Shown: positions 27,229 through 35,722 of the stretch, in pieces
Numbering within the stretch: the first letter of the stretch is position 1
How the letters are laid out: every line of letters begins with the position of its first letter
DNA from: Opitutaceae bacterium
GTDB taxonomy: Bacteria > Verrucomicrobiota > Verrucomicrobiia > Opitutales > Opitutaceae
DNA length: 64,000 bases
Assembly (NCBI GenBank): GCA_028691845.1
Contig: JAQUYL010000014.1
Coordinates: 25,227 to 89,226, forward strand
Direction: 5' to 3'
Position numbers and translations under genes: made by a program
The notes under the pieces: model-generated
Databases searched by the model: none
Seen by the model: only the letters and a program-made list of their open reading frames with translations
Told to the model about the DNA's origin: nothing

Positions 27229-28479
27229 ATGGATATTCCTCGCCCTGACGTCGCCAAACAAAAACGCAAGAAGCGTATTATCTCCGGCCTCATCGTCGCC
27301 GTCATCCTGGTTGGGATCACGTTCGCCATTTCCCGGCTCAAACCCGCTGCACCCTCGATCGAACGCAATCTGGTCTGGATCGATACGGTAAAGCGCGGTC
27401 CGATGCTCCGCCAGGTGCGCGGTCTCGGTACACTCGTGCCCGAGGAAATTCGCTGGATTGCCGCCCGCACTCAGGGTCGCGTCGACCGGATTATCCTCCG
27501 CCCCGGTGCCGTCGTCACCCCGGACAGCGTAATCCTCGAATTGAGCAATCCCGACGTGACCCAGGCCTGCGCGAACGCCGAATCCCAATTGCGTGGTTCC
27601 GAGGCTGCACTCGAAAACCTCAAGGTCCAGCTCCAGCGCCAGCTCCTTGACGCCGAATCCGCCGCCGCGGTGGCCAAGTCCAACTACGAGCAGGCCCGGC
27701 TGCAGGCCGAGGTGAATGACGATCTGTTCAAGGACGGACTGGTCGCGCCGATCCAGCTCAAGCTTTCCAAGGTTGCCGCCGAAGAGGCTGCCACCCGCAA
27801 CGAGATCGAGCAAAAACGCTACGCCTTTGCCCGCGAATCCATCAAACCCCAGCTCGCCGTGCAGGAAGCCGAGGTCGAGCGTCTCCGCGACCAAGCCAGG
27901 CTCCGCCGCGACGAACTCGAGGCGCTCAAGGTGCGGGCGGGCATGAATGGAGTCCTCCAGGTTCTGCCAGTCGAAGTCGGCGCTCAGGTGCAGCCTGGCG
28001 CCAACCTGGCCCGCGTCGCGGATCCGACCCGCCTAAAAGCGGAAATCCGCGTGGCGGAGACCCAGGCCAAGGACATTCAGATTGGGCAACCCTCGCAAAT
28101 CGATACGCGCAACGGTCTCGTTGATGGCCGCGTTGCCCGGATCGATCCCGCCGTCCAGAATGGCACTGTGCTGGTGGATGTCTCGCTGACCAGCGAACTT
28201 CCCAAGGGCGCCCGCCCCGACCTCTCGGTCGATGGGACGATTGAGCTCGAGCGTCTGGACAATGTTGTCTTTGTCGGCCGCCCGGCCTTCGGACAGGAGC
28301 GCAGCTCCATCGGAATCTTCAAGCTTACGGGCGACAACGAGGCGATCCGTGTCCCCGTGCAGCTCGGCCGCAGCTCAGTCAACACCATCGAGATCATAAA
28401 CGGGCTGCAACCTGGCGATCGCGTCATCCTCTCCGACATGTCCCAATGGGATGCCAACAACCGTGTTCGCCTCAATTGA
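27229..28479 (+). CDS. HlyD/MacA-type efflux periplasmic adaptor
   Basis: A 416-residue membrane-fusion protein. I chose ATG 27229 (MDIPRPDVAKQKRKKR) because this basic start followed by one transmembrane helix (IISGLIVAVILVGITFAIS) is typical, and because the sigma-54 promoter would exclude the upstream ATG 27208. A barrel-sandwich half motif (RVDRIILRPGAVVTPDSVI) leads into a long coiled coil (about 95-230) and the second half (AGMNGVLQVLPVEVGAQVQPG). Beta-barrel and membrane-proximal domains follow. It should bridge the inner-membrane ABC unit and a TolC-type channel. Confidence 0.92.
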   Translation: MDIPRPDVAKQKRKKRIISGLIVAVILVGITFAISRLKPAAPSIERNLVWIDTVKRGPMLRQVRGLGTLVPEEIRWIAARTQGRVDRIILRPGAVVTPDSVILELSNPDVTQACANAESQLRGSEAALENLKVQLQRQLLDAESAAAVAKSNYEQARLQAEVNDDLFKDGLVAPIQLKLSKVAAEEAATRNEIEQKRYAFARESIKPQLAVQEAEVERLRDQARLRRDELEALKVRAGMNGVLQVLPVEVGAQVQPGANLARVADPTRLKAEIRVAETQAKDIQIGQPSQIDTRNGLVDGRVARIDPAVQNGTVLVDVSLTSELPKGARPDLSVDGTIELERLDNVVFVGRPAFGQERSSIGIFKLTGDNEAIRVPVQLGRSSVNTIEIINGLQPGDRVILSDMSQWDANNRVRLN

Positions 28480-28553
28480 AACTCACGCCAACATGAACTG
28501 TTCGCCACCCCACTCCGGGGGTCCCTCCCCCGAACCTCCGCCCACCTCCCGCC

Positions 28554-28625
28554 ATGCTGGCTCCCCTCATCCTTCCGGCTCTTCTCACTCTTCTAGTGGC
28601 CGCCGAGCCCGACCGTTCAAATTGA
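28554..28625 (+). CDS. Possible 23-residue hydrophobic peptide
   Basis: ATG 28554 opens MLAPLILPALLTLLVAAEPD and stops at 28625. It lies in the 209-base gap between adaptor and ATPase. It looks like a signal peptide without a protein, and may be a leader peptide or chance. No strong ribosome-binding site is seen. Confidence 0.25.
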   Translation: MLAPLILPALLTLLVAAEPDRSN

Positions 28626-28688
28626 ATCATCTTCATGCAACCCACGCACGGCCTTTAGTGTTCTCCTTCTCATCGATCCCTTCCGATT

Positions 28689-29411
28689 ATGACCACCAAC
28701 GGTAACAACGGCAATCATACCCTCCTGAAGCTTGAAGGCCTCACCAAGGTCTTCCTGACCGACGAGGTCGAAACCCACGCCCTGTCCGGGATTCACCTCA
28801 ACATAGCCAAGGGTGAATACGTCTCCATCGCCGGGCCATCGGGCTGCGGCAAGTCCACCCTGCTCTCCATACTCGGCCTGCTCGACACGGCGACCGACGG
28901 CACCTACTACCTCAACCAAAGGCCGGTGCACGGCCTGTCGCTCACAGAACGGGCCCGCATCCGCAATCGCGAGATCGGTTTCATTTTCCAGTCGTTCAAC
29001 CTGATCGGCGACCTCACTGTCTACGAGAACGTCGAACTGCCACTGACCTACCGCGACATGCCCGCCGGCGAACGCAAGCAGCGGGTCACCGAGGCCCTGG
29101 AGAAGGTCGGCATGGGGCACCGCGCGAAGCATCTGCCGTCACAGCTTTCGGGAGGCCAGCAGCAGCGCGTCGCCGTGGCCCGCGCCCTCGCAGGCAGTCC
29201 GTCCGTCCTGCTCGCCGACGAACCCACCGGCAACCTCGACTCGAAAAACGGCGACGCGGTCATGGATCTCCTCCACCAGCTGCACAAGGCCGGCTCGACG
29301 ATCGTCATGGTCACGCACGACACACGTTTCGCCCGCCACGCCCAACGCATAATCCATCTCTTCGACGGCCGGATCGTTGAGGAGCAGGTCGAATCCGATC
29401 CCACGCGCTGA
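28689..29411 (+). CDS. MacB/LolD-type ABC transporter ATPase
   Basis: A 240-residue ATP-binding subunit of the type VII (MacB/LolD/FtsE) class. Walker A is GPSGCGKST near residue 55, the Q-loop is FIFQSFNL, the signature LSGGQQQRVAVARAL, Walker B VLLADEPTGNLDS and the H-loop VTHDTR. The short N terminus and stand-alone form fit a pairing with the MacB-fold permeases encoded immediately downstream. Confidence 0.95.
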   Translation: MTTNGNNGNHTLLKLEGLTKVFLTDEVETHALSGIHLNIAKGEYVSIAGPSGCGKSTLLSILGLLDTATDGTYYLNQRPVHGLSLTERARIRNREIGFIFQSFNLIGDLTVYENVELPLTYRDMPAGERKQRVTEALEKVGMGHRAKHLPSQLSGGQQQRVAVARALAGSPSVLLADEPTGNLDSKNGDAVMDLLHQLHKAGSTIVMVTHDTRFARHAQRIIHLFDGRIVEEQVESDPTR

Positions 29412-29517
29412 GGCAGCACGGGGCCGCGCTGCTCCACCATCAATGCACCAGGCCCGTGGCTTGGCCGCCATTAACATATCACCGCAGATCCCCTCCTGAA
29501 TCCCATCCCTTTCCACG

Positions 29518-32073
29518 ATGCTCGCCGATTTCCGCTTTGCCCTCCGCCAGTTGGCCAAATCCCCAGGCTTCACCGCGGTCGCCGTCGTCACTCTGGCCGT
29601 TGCAATCGGCGTCAACACCGCCGCATTTTCCCTGGTCAATGGCCTGGCGCTGCGGCCGCTGGTGCCCCTGCGGCCCGCCGAGGTGGTGAACGTCTTCACG
29701 GCGCGCGCCGGGGCGAGCCGCGATACCCGCCAGTTTTCACTGGCCGAGTACCTCGCCCTGCGCGAGGCGAAGGACGTCTTTGCTGATGTCGCCGCGCTGA
29801 ACTTCGCGCTCGCCGGCGTCGGCCGCGAAGAGGGCGTGCGGCGAAGTTTCGCCTTCTTTACCTCGGAGAATTTCCTTTCGCTGTGCGGCGTGGCGCCCGC
29901 GCGCGGCCGCTTCTACAACGCCGAGGAGTGTCGCCCCAACGCTAACCTGCCGGTGGTGGTTGTGAGCCACGCCTTCTGGCAGCAACTGGGAGGACGCCCT
30001 GACCTCGTCGGCAGCACCTTGCAGGTCAATGGGCGGCCCTATACCGTCATCGGCATCACCCCGGACGGATTCAGCGGGCTGAACGCCATGATCGCCCCTG
30101 ACCTCTGGCTGCCGCTCGGTGTATTCGAGCAATTTGCCGTCCCATTTGGAGGCGCGGTGATCTCCGATCTGGCCGACCCGAAAAATTACACCCTCAACGT
30201 CACCGCACGCATGGCGCCCGGCCTGACGCTTGACGGCCTCAAGGCCCGCCTGCCCGTCGTCGCAAAACGCCTCACCGCCCTCCAGCCCCCTGATGCCGCC
30301 GGAGAACGGGAATTGCTGGTGGAGCCGCCGTCGCGTTTCAGCCTCAGCACTACTCCCTCCAACGACGGCTCCACGGTCTTCCTCACTTCCGGACTCATGG
30401 GCATGGCTGGTTGCGTGCTGCTCCTCGCCTGCCTCAACCTCGCCAATCTGTTGCTGGCGCGCGGAAAGGCCCGCAACCGGGAGATTGCCGTCCGGCTCGC
30501 GCTTGGCGCCACGCACGGACGGATCATACGACTGCTCGTCGCGGAGGGACTGGTCCTAGCCCTCGCCGGCGGGTCGGCCGGCATGCTCTTCTCGATCTGG
30601 AGCAACGACCTTCTCCTTCGGTCGCTGGGCACCTTGTTCAGCTCGATGAATTTTTCGCTCGTGATGAATGCGCGGCCTGATGCCGCCGTGCTGGCGGTCA
30701 CCTTCCTGTTCTGCCTGGCCGCCACGCTGATGTTTTCGCTCGGTCCCGCGTTGAAGTCCGCCCGTCTCGACGTCGTCCACGATCTCAAGCAACAGGGAGA
30801 GGATGGCATGGCGACCGGGCGGTGGAATCGTTTCTTTGCGCCGCGCCAGGTGTTGGTGATGGCGCAGATCGGCCTTTCGCTCATGCTGCTGTTTTGTGCA
30901 GGGCTTTTCCTGCGCGGCGCCCTGAACGCTGGCGGCCTCCGTCTCGGCTTTGAACCCGCGGGTGGCATCGTGACCGAACTCGATTTCTCGCTCGGCAACA
31001 CGCGGGAAACGGATGCCAAGCGCGAGATGCTTGCTGCACTCGACCGGGTGCGTGCGCTGCCGGGGGTTTCGTCCGTCGGACTCTCGACGATGCTCCCCTA
31101 CGGCAACCTCACCAATGCGACCCGGGTTGTGCCCGCCGCGACCGCCCCGACGGCACGGACGACCGATCTGAATGCGCCCGATCCGAGCGTTGGCGCGCTC
31201 TATACTTCCGTGACGTCCGGCTACTTTGAGACCATCGGCGCACGCCTGCTCCGCGGACGCGATTTCACCGCCACCGAATCATCCGACAAGGGTTCGCCGC
31301 GCGTGACCATCATCGATGAGACGCTGGCCAGGAAACTTTTCCCCAAGGAGGAGGTGCTCGGCCAGCGCATCCGCTATACCCATGCGCCAGCCGACGGCTC
31401 GCCCGCCGAGATGGAGGTTGTCGGCATTGTTGCCAGTCACCGCCATGGTGTGCTCGACGGGAGCAAGGGCGAATATCTCTCCCGTCTCTTCGTTCCGCTG
31501 GCCCAGAATTACAGCGCCAACGTCTTCCTGCATGCCCGGCTGGTCACTAGGGATCGGGCCGCCACTGTGGCGGCGGTCCCCGCCGTGCGCTCCGCCCTGC
31601 GCTCGCTCAATCCCGACCTGCCGGTCATGCGCATCCTGCCTTTCGCCGATGTGATCGACATGAATCTGGGCCTGTGGATCGTGCGCATTGGCGCCGTGTT
31701 CTTCGGTGTGTTTGGCGGCATCGCACTCGCGCTGGCGGTGGTCGGGGTTTATGGCGTGAAGTCCTATGCGGTGGCCCGGCGCACCCGTGAGATCGGCATC
31801 CGCATGGCGCTCGGGGCGCATCCGCGCGACGTGTTCGCGCTCATCATGAAACAGGGGGCGTACCAAATCGTGGTCGCGGTCGCCGCCGGCGTGCTGCTCT
31901 CGTTGGGCGCCGGTCGTCTCCTGTCGCACATGCTTTATCAGGTGAGTCCGGCTGATCCGGTCGCGCTGGGTGTCACCATCGTCGTGCTTGCCGCCAGCGC
32001 GCTGCTCGCCTGCTTCCTTCCGGCCCGCCGGGCCACCAAGATCGACCCCCTGGTGGCCCTGCGCACTGAATAG
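29518..32073 (+). CDS. ADOP-type MacB/FtsX-fold ABC permease (first)
   Basis: An 851-residue permease of the duplicated-orphan-permease class. An N-terminal helix (GFTAVAVVTLAVAIGVNTAAFS) precedes a MacB-type periplasmic domain (about 60-240). A first FtsX unit with ARGKARNREIAVRLALGATHGRII near residue 320, a second periplasmic domain and a second FtsX unit with RRTRETGIRMALGA-like sequence (RTREIGIRMALGAHPRDV) near 760 follow. The protein ends in ARRATKIDPLVALRTE, the usual terminus. It forms the exporter with the ATPase 107 bases upstream. Confidence 0.93.
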   Translation: MLADFRFALRQLAKSPGFTAVAVVTLAVAIGVNTAAFSLVNGLALRPLVPLRPAEVVNVFTARAGASRDTRQFSLAEYLALREAKDVFADVAALNFALAGVGREEGVRRSFAFFTSENFLSLCGVAPARGRFYNAEECRPNANLPVVVVSHAFWQQLGGRPDLVGSTLQVNGRPYTVIGITPDGFSGLNAMIAPDLWLPLGVFEQFAVPFGGAVISDLADPKNYTLNVTARMAPGLTLDGLKARLPVVAKRLTALQPPDAAGERELLVEPPSRFSLSTTPSNDGSTVFLTSGLMGMAGCVLLLACLNLANLLLARGKARNREIAVRLALGATHGRIIRLLVAEGLVLALAGGSAGMLFSIWSNDLLLRSLGTLFSSMNFSLVMNARPDAAVLAVTFLFCLAATLMFSLGPALKSARLDVVHDLKQQGEDGMATGRWNRFFAPRQVLVMAQIGLSLMLLFCAGLFLRGALNAGGLRLGFEPAGGIVTELDFSLGNTRETDAKREMLAALDRVRALPGVSSVGLSTMLPYGNLTNATRVVPAATAPTARTTDLNAPDPSVGALYTSVTSGYFETIGARLLRGRDFTATESSDKGSPRVTIIDETLARKLFPKEEVLGQRIRYTHAPADGSPAEMEVVGIVASHRHGVLDGSKGEYLSRLFVPLAQNYSANVFLHARLVTRDRAATVAAVPAVRSALRSLNPDLPVMRILPFADVIDMNLGLWIVRIGAVFFGVFGGIALALAVVGVYGVKSYAVARRTREIGIRMALGAHPRDVFALIMKQGAYQIVVAVAAGVLLSLGAGRLLSHMLYQVSPADPVALGVTIVVLAASALLACFLPARRATKIDPLVALRTE

Positions 32074-32230
32074 CCATGATTCCCCTCTGCCTGTTGCGCA
32101 CCGCCACGCTTTCGCATCGTCCCGATCGTGGGACCCCGCGATTTCATTTTCAGAGCAGCGCGAATCGCCCGCGCGTGGTAAAAACGAACCAACCATCTGG
32201 TTGATAGGCTCTAACCAAGGCAAAAGAACA

Positions 32231-32246
32231 TGGCACGGCCGATGCA
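32231..32246 (+). promoter_or_regulatory. Sigma-54 (-24/-12) promoter before the second permease
   Basis: TGGCACG-GCCG-ATGCA, 11 of 12 consensus positions, 160 bases before the second permease start. An AACCA/TGGTT inverted pair lies about 25 bases upstream. It implies the second permease can be made separately from the first. The gap 32074-32405 otherwise holds only the small frame at 32267. Confidence 0.7.
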
Positions 32247-32266
32247 ATTGTCCTGGCGTGCACACC

Positions 32267-32356
32267 ATGTTCCACCCCTGCTTCATCCGGGCCATTCCCT
32301 CCCTCGGTTCCACTCTGCTGCTCGCGGCGCTGATCGCGCTCATCTGCCTGCCCTGA
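32267..32356 (+). CDS. Possible 29-residue hydrophobic peptide
   Basis: ATG 32267 opens MFHPCFIRAIPSLG followed by a hydrophobic run (STLLLAALIALICLP) and a stop at 32354-32356. It begins about 12 bases after the predicted sigma-54 transcription start, so it would be the first frame on that message. It could be a small membrane protein or an upstream leader; coding evidence is slight. Confidence 0.3.
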   Translation: MFHPCFIRAIPSLGSTLLLAALIALICLP

Positions 32357-32405
32357 TGCTTCCGTCCTCCTGTCCAGCCCAACCGTCCTCTCCCCCGCCG
32401 TTGCC

Positions 32406-34892
32406 ATGATGATGATCGACACTTTTCTGCAGGATCTCCGCGTCGGCCTCCGCGTGCTCATCAAGGAAAAATCCTTCTGCTTTTTGGCCGTCACCGTGCT
32501 TGCGCTCGGCATCTGCGGAGTCACCACGCAATTCACAATCGTCAACGCCGTGGTCCTGCGGGGCTTTTCCTTTCCCGAATCCGGCCGGCTGATGGGCGCG
32601 CAGTTCATCGATCCCTCCCAGTTCAACCCGAACAACAACTTTGGCGGCGGCATACCGGGCGAGGATTTTCAGGAGATTCTCGCCTCCCAGCAGTCGTTCT
32701 CGGGTCTAGCCGCCTATATTTTCGGATCCACGGTCAATGTCACCATCAACGGCAACGCCCAGCGATACACCGGCTGCTACAGCAACTACAATTTCTTCCG
32801 GATTCTCGGTGTGGCGCCCGTGCTCGGCCGTGACTTTTCGGCTGACGACGACAAACCCGGCGCTGAGCGCGTCACCATCATCGGCCATGGCATCTGGCAG
32901 ACCGAATTCAATTCCGATCCGAATGTCCTAGGCCGGACCATGCGCCTCAACGGCCGTACCGCCACCATCATTGGCGTGATGCCGCCGCGCTTCCAGTTTC
33001 CCTCCACCGATCAGCTCTGGGTGCCCCTTTACAACGAGTTTCCAATCCGTCCCCGCAACGATCCGGCCGCCATCAGTCCCCTCGTGCTCGGTCGGCTGAA
33101 GCCGGGAGTCACGATTGACCAGGCCAATGTCGAGTTCAACACCATCGCCCAACGCCTCGCCAAGGAGTATCCGGCCACCAACCGCCAGCTCTCCGGGGCC
33201 CTGGTGCAGCCGCTGCACTCCGCGTTAATCGGTCCGCCGCTCCGCGGCCTGATGTTTGTCATGCTCGCCGCCGTCCTCGCCGTCCTGGTCATCGCGTGCG
33301 TAAACGTGATGAACATGCAGTTCGCGCGCGCCACCCTCCGGGCCAAGGAACTGGCGATCCGCGGCGCGCTCGGCGCCACCCGCGTCCGCCTTGTGCGGCA
33401 GATGCTCACGGAAAGCCTGCTGATCGCCGTCATGGGCGCCGTCGTCGGGATCGCCGGTTCGTACTGGGCGGTCGAATATCTTTACCAGGCCATGCAGGGC
33501 CTGCCCTTCCCCCTGCCCTATTGGATCACCTTTGATATCGACGGCCCCGTGCTGACATTCACAGTCGCCGCAACCATGGGTGCGGCCCTCCTTTCCGGAC
33601 TGGTGCCGGCGATGCTGGCCTCCCGTGCCAACGCCGCCGAAGTGCTCAAGGAAGCGGGCCGCGGCAACACGTCCCGCTTGGTCAATGCCATCATCAAACT
33701 GCTGGTCATCGGCCAGATTGCGCTATCAGCCGCGCTACTCATCGCGGCCTCCCTCCAGATCAAATCCATCCTCAACCAGCAATTCGTCAACTACGGCTAC
33801 GACGAAAACTCCTTCCTCACAGCGCGTTTGGGACTCTTTGAGGGCGATTATCCCACGCCGGAGTCCCGCCAGTTGTTTTTCGAGCGCACGCTGCGCGAAT
33901 TGCGGGCCGGCTCCGAGTTTGCCGCCGTCGCTCTCACCGGTCGCTTCCGCATGACGTTCGGCGGCGCCGGTCGCTACGAGGTCGATGGCCAGGCCTATGC
34001 CACGGACAAGGACCGCCCCGAAGGCAACTTTGAGAACATCTCTGACGGCTATTTCGCGACGATCGGCCTGAAGATCATGGAGGGCCGCGATTTTCGTCCG
34101 GACGACACCGAGGCCAAACAGCCGGTGGCGATCGTCAACGCCAGTTTTGCGAAAAAGCATTTTGGCCGGGAAACCCCGATCGGCCGCCGCGTCCGCATCT
34201 ATAATCCCGCCCAGCCCGAGGCCTGGCGCACTATTATCGGCGTCGTGCCCGACACGCTGATGCAAGGTCCGATCAATCCGCTCGTAGATGACTGTGCCGG
34301 TTTCTATCAGCCGCTGTCCGCTCCGCCGGCCCTGCAGTTCGCTACTGTTCTCGTCCGCCCACGCGCCGGTCAACGCGCAGAAAATCTCGCCCCGACCCTG
34401 CGCCGTGCGATGACCCAGCTTGATCCCAATCTGCCGCTTTATTTCGTCGGCACGCCGCGGCTCCTCCACGACGAAATTCTCGGTCAGAATCGCATTGTCG
34501 CCGCACTGTTCTCCGCCTTCGGCGGGGTGGCCGTCGTGCTCGCCGCAGTCGGCCTCTATGGCGTCATGTCGTTCTCGGTCAACCAGCGCACCCAGGAGTT
34601 CGGCATCCGCATGGCCCTCGGGGCCGATGCGCTCAAGATTATGCGCATGGTGTTGCGCCAGGGTGGCATGCAGCTCGGCATCGGCCTGCCGATAGGCGTC
34701 GTAACCGCCTACGCGCTCGCTCTGCTTGGCCGGTCGAATATCCAGAATTTCCTCTTCAGGGTCGATCCACGCGACCCGTTCATCTATGGTTCCGTAATCC
34801 TGCTGTTGACGACCATCGCAGCGGTTTCGTGCTATGTCCCCGCCCGGCGGGCCACCCGGGTCGATCCCATGATCGCCCTGCGGGCTGAATAG
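32406..34892 (+). CDS. ADOP-type MacB/FtsX-fold ABC permease (second)
   Basis: An 828-residue paralogue of the upstream permease with the same layout: N-terminal helix (CFLAVTVLALGICGVTTQFT), periplasmic domain (about 60-250), FtsX unit with RAKELAIRGALGATRVRLV near residue 315, second periplasmic domain, and a second FtsX unit with QRTQEFGIRMALGADALKI near 725. It ends in ARRATRVDPMIALRAE. It has no ATPase of its own and probably shares the one at 28689, as a homodimer or together with the first permease. Confidence 0.93.
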   Translation: MMMIDTFLQDLRVGLRVLIKEKSFCFLAVTVLALGICGVTTQFTIVNAVVLRGFSFPESGRLMGAQFIDPSQFNPNNNFGGGIPGEDFQEILASQQSFSGLAAYIFGSTVNVTINGNAQRYTGCYSNYNFFRILGVAPVLGRDFSADDDKPGAERVTIIGHGIWQTEFNSDPNVLGRTMRLNGRTATIIGVMPPRFQFPSTDQLWVPLYNEFPIRPRNDPAAISPLVLGRLKPGVTIDQANVEFNTIAQRLAKEYPATNRQLSGALVQPLHSALIGPPLRGLMFVMLAAVLAVLVIACVNVMNMQFARATLRAKELAIRGALGATRVRLVRQMLTESLLIAVMGAVVGIAGSYWAVEYLYQAMQGLPFPLPYWITFDIDGPVLTFTVAATMGAALLSGLVPAMLASRANAAEVLKEAGRGNTSRLVNAIIKLLVIGQIALSAALLIAASLQIKSILNQQFVNYGYDENSFLTARLGLFEGDYPTPESRQLFFERTLRELRAGSEFAAVALTGRFRMTFGGAGRYEVDGQAYATDKDRPEGNFENISDGYFATIGLKIMEGRDFRPDDTEAKQPVAIVNASFAKKHFGRETPIGRRVRIYNPAQPEAWRTIIGVVPDTLMQGPINPLVDDCAGFYQPLSAPPALQFATVLVRPRAGQRAENLAPTLRRAMTQLDPNLPLYFVGTPRLLHDEILGQNRIVAALFSAFGGVAVVLAAVGLYGVMSFSVNQRTQEFGIRMALGADALKIMRMVLRQGGMQLGIGLPIGVVTAYALALLGRSNIQNFLFRVDPRDPFIYGSVILLLTTIAAVSCYVPARRATRVDPMIALRAE

Positions 34893-35046
34893 TATTCCCA
34901 GGGGGAGAGTCGGGGCGGGTGGGCGGGAAATGCAGATGCAGCCAACGGGCAGTGCGGCGCATGCCAGATTCCTTCGGGGTGGAAACGATTTTCAGTTTGC
35001 CCACGACCGCCAGATTCCACTGCATTCCCAATCTCCTGACGAAACG

Positions 35047-35709
35047 ATGAAGATTGCCGTCATTGAAGATCATACCCTCATCCGCGACATGCTGATGGTG
35101 GTGTGCCAGCAGGCGGTGGCGGGGGCCAAGGTCGTCGGGGCGAAGGACGCCGCCTCCGGCCTGGAGCTATGCCGGACCGAGAAGCCAGACCTGATTTTTC
35201 TCGACCTGGCTTTGCCAGACCGGGACGGCCTCTCCCTACTGGACGACCTCTTTGCAGTCTGCCCGACATGCAAGGTCATCGCACTTTCCAGCTACACGGA
35301 TGAATTCACCCTTCATCGTGCGCTGAATTCCAACGTGCATGGCTTCGTCGACAAGAACGAACAACCGCTTGAAGTGCTGGGCGAAGCCATTGCGACGGTA
35401 ATGTCGGGTCAGCGCTATTTTCCATCCGTCGCGCAACGCGTGCGCGCCAGCCTGCGCAACGACCCTGGGGCCTTTGACAAGCTGCTGTCGGAGTGGGAGC
35501 AGCTGCTGCTCGGCCTTCTCGGCCGGGGGCTGTCCAACGCGGAAATCGCCAAAAAGACGGGGCTCAGTGCCATCACGGTGCGCAACCATCGTTGTCGCAT
35601 CATGGCAAAGCTGGGCATTCACAGCACTCCGGAACTGATCAACTACGCCACCGAGAAAGGGTTTACCCGCGTCCGGCAGCAATGGAAGAAGGCCGGTCCG
35701 GGTTCCTGA
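35047..35709 (+). CDS. LuxR/NarL-type response regulator
   Basis: I place the start at ATG 35047 (MKIAVIEDHTLIRDMLMV), giving 220 residues. The receiver domain has the acidic pair EDH, phospho-acceptor Asp in LIFLDLALPDRDG and the Ser/Lys switch (ALSSYTDEF, DKNEQP). The C-terminal HTH is LSNAEIAKKTGLSAITVRNH. It ends 13 bases from the convergent hybrid kinase at 35723, so it is the natural final acceptor of that kinase's Hpt domain. The putative operator at 39981 is a candidate target. Confidence 0.93.
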   Translation: MKIAVIEDHTLIRDMLMVVCQQAVAGAKVVGAKDAASGLELCRTEKPDLIFLDLALPDRDGLSLLDDLFAVCPTCKVIALSSYTDEFTLHRALNSNVHGFVDKNEQPLEVLGEAIATVMSGQRYFPSVAQRVRASLRNDPGAFDKLLSEWEQLLLGLLGRGLSNAEIAKKTGLSAITVRNHRCRIMAKLGIHSTPELINYATEKGFTRVRQQWKKAGPGS

Positions 35710-35722
35710 CCGGCTTCCCTGC

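Noticed and set aside
31279..32382. Minus-strand 367-codon frame opposite the first ADOP permease
   Set aside because: Shadow frame, His/Gly/Arg-rich, without a recognisable domain.
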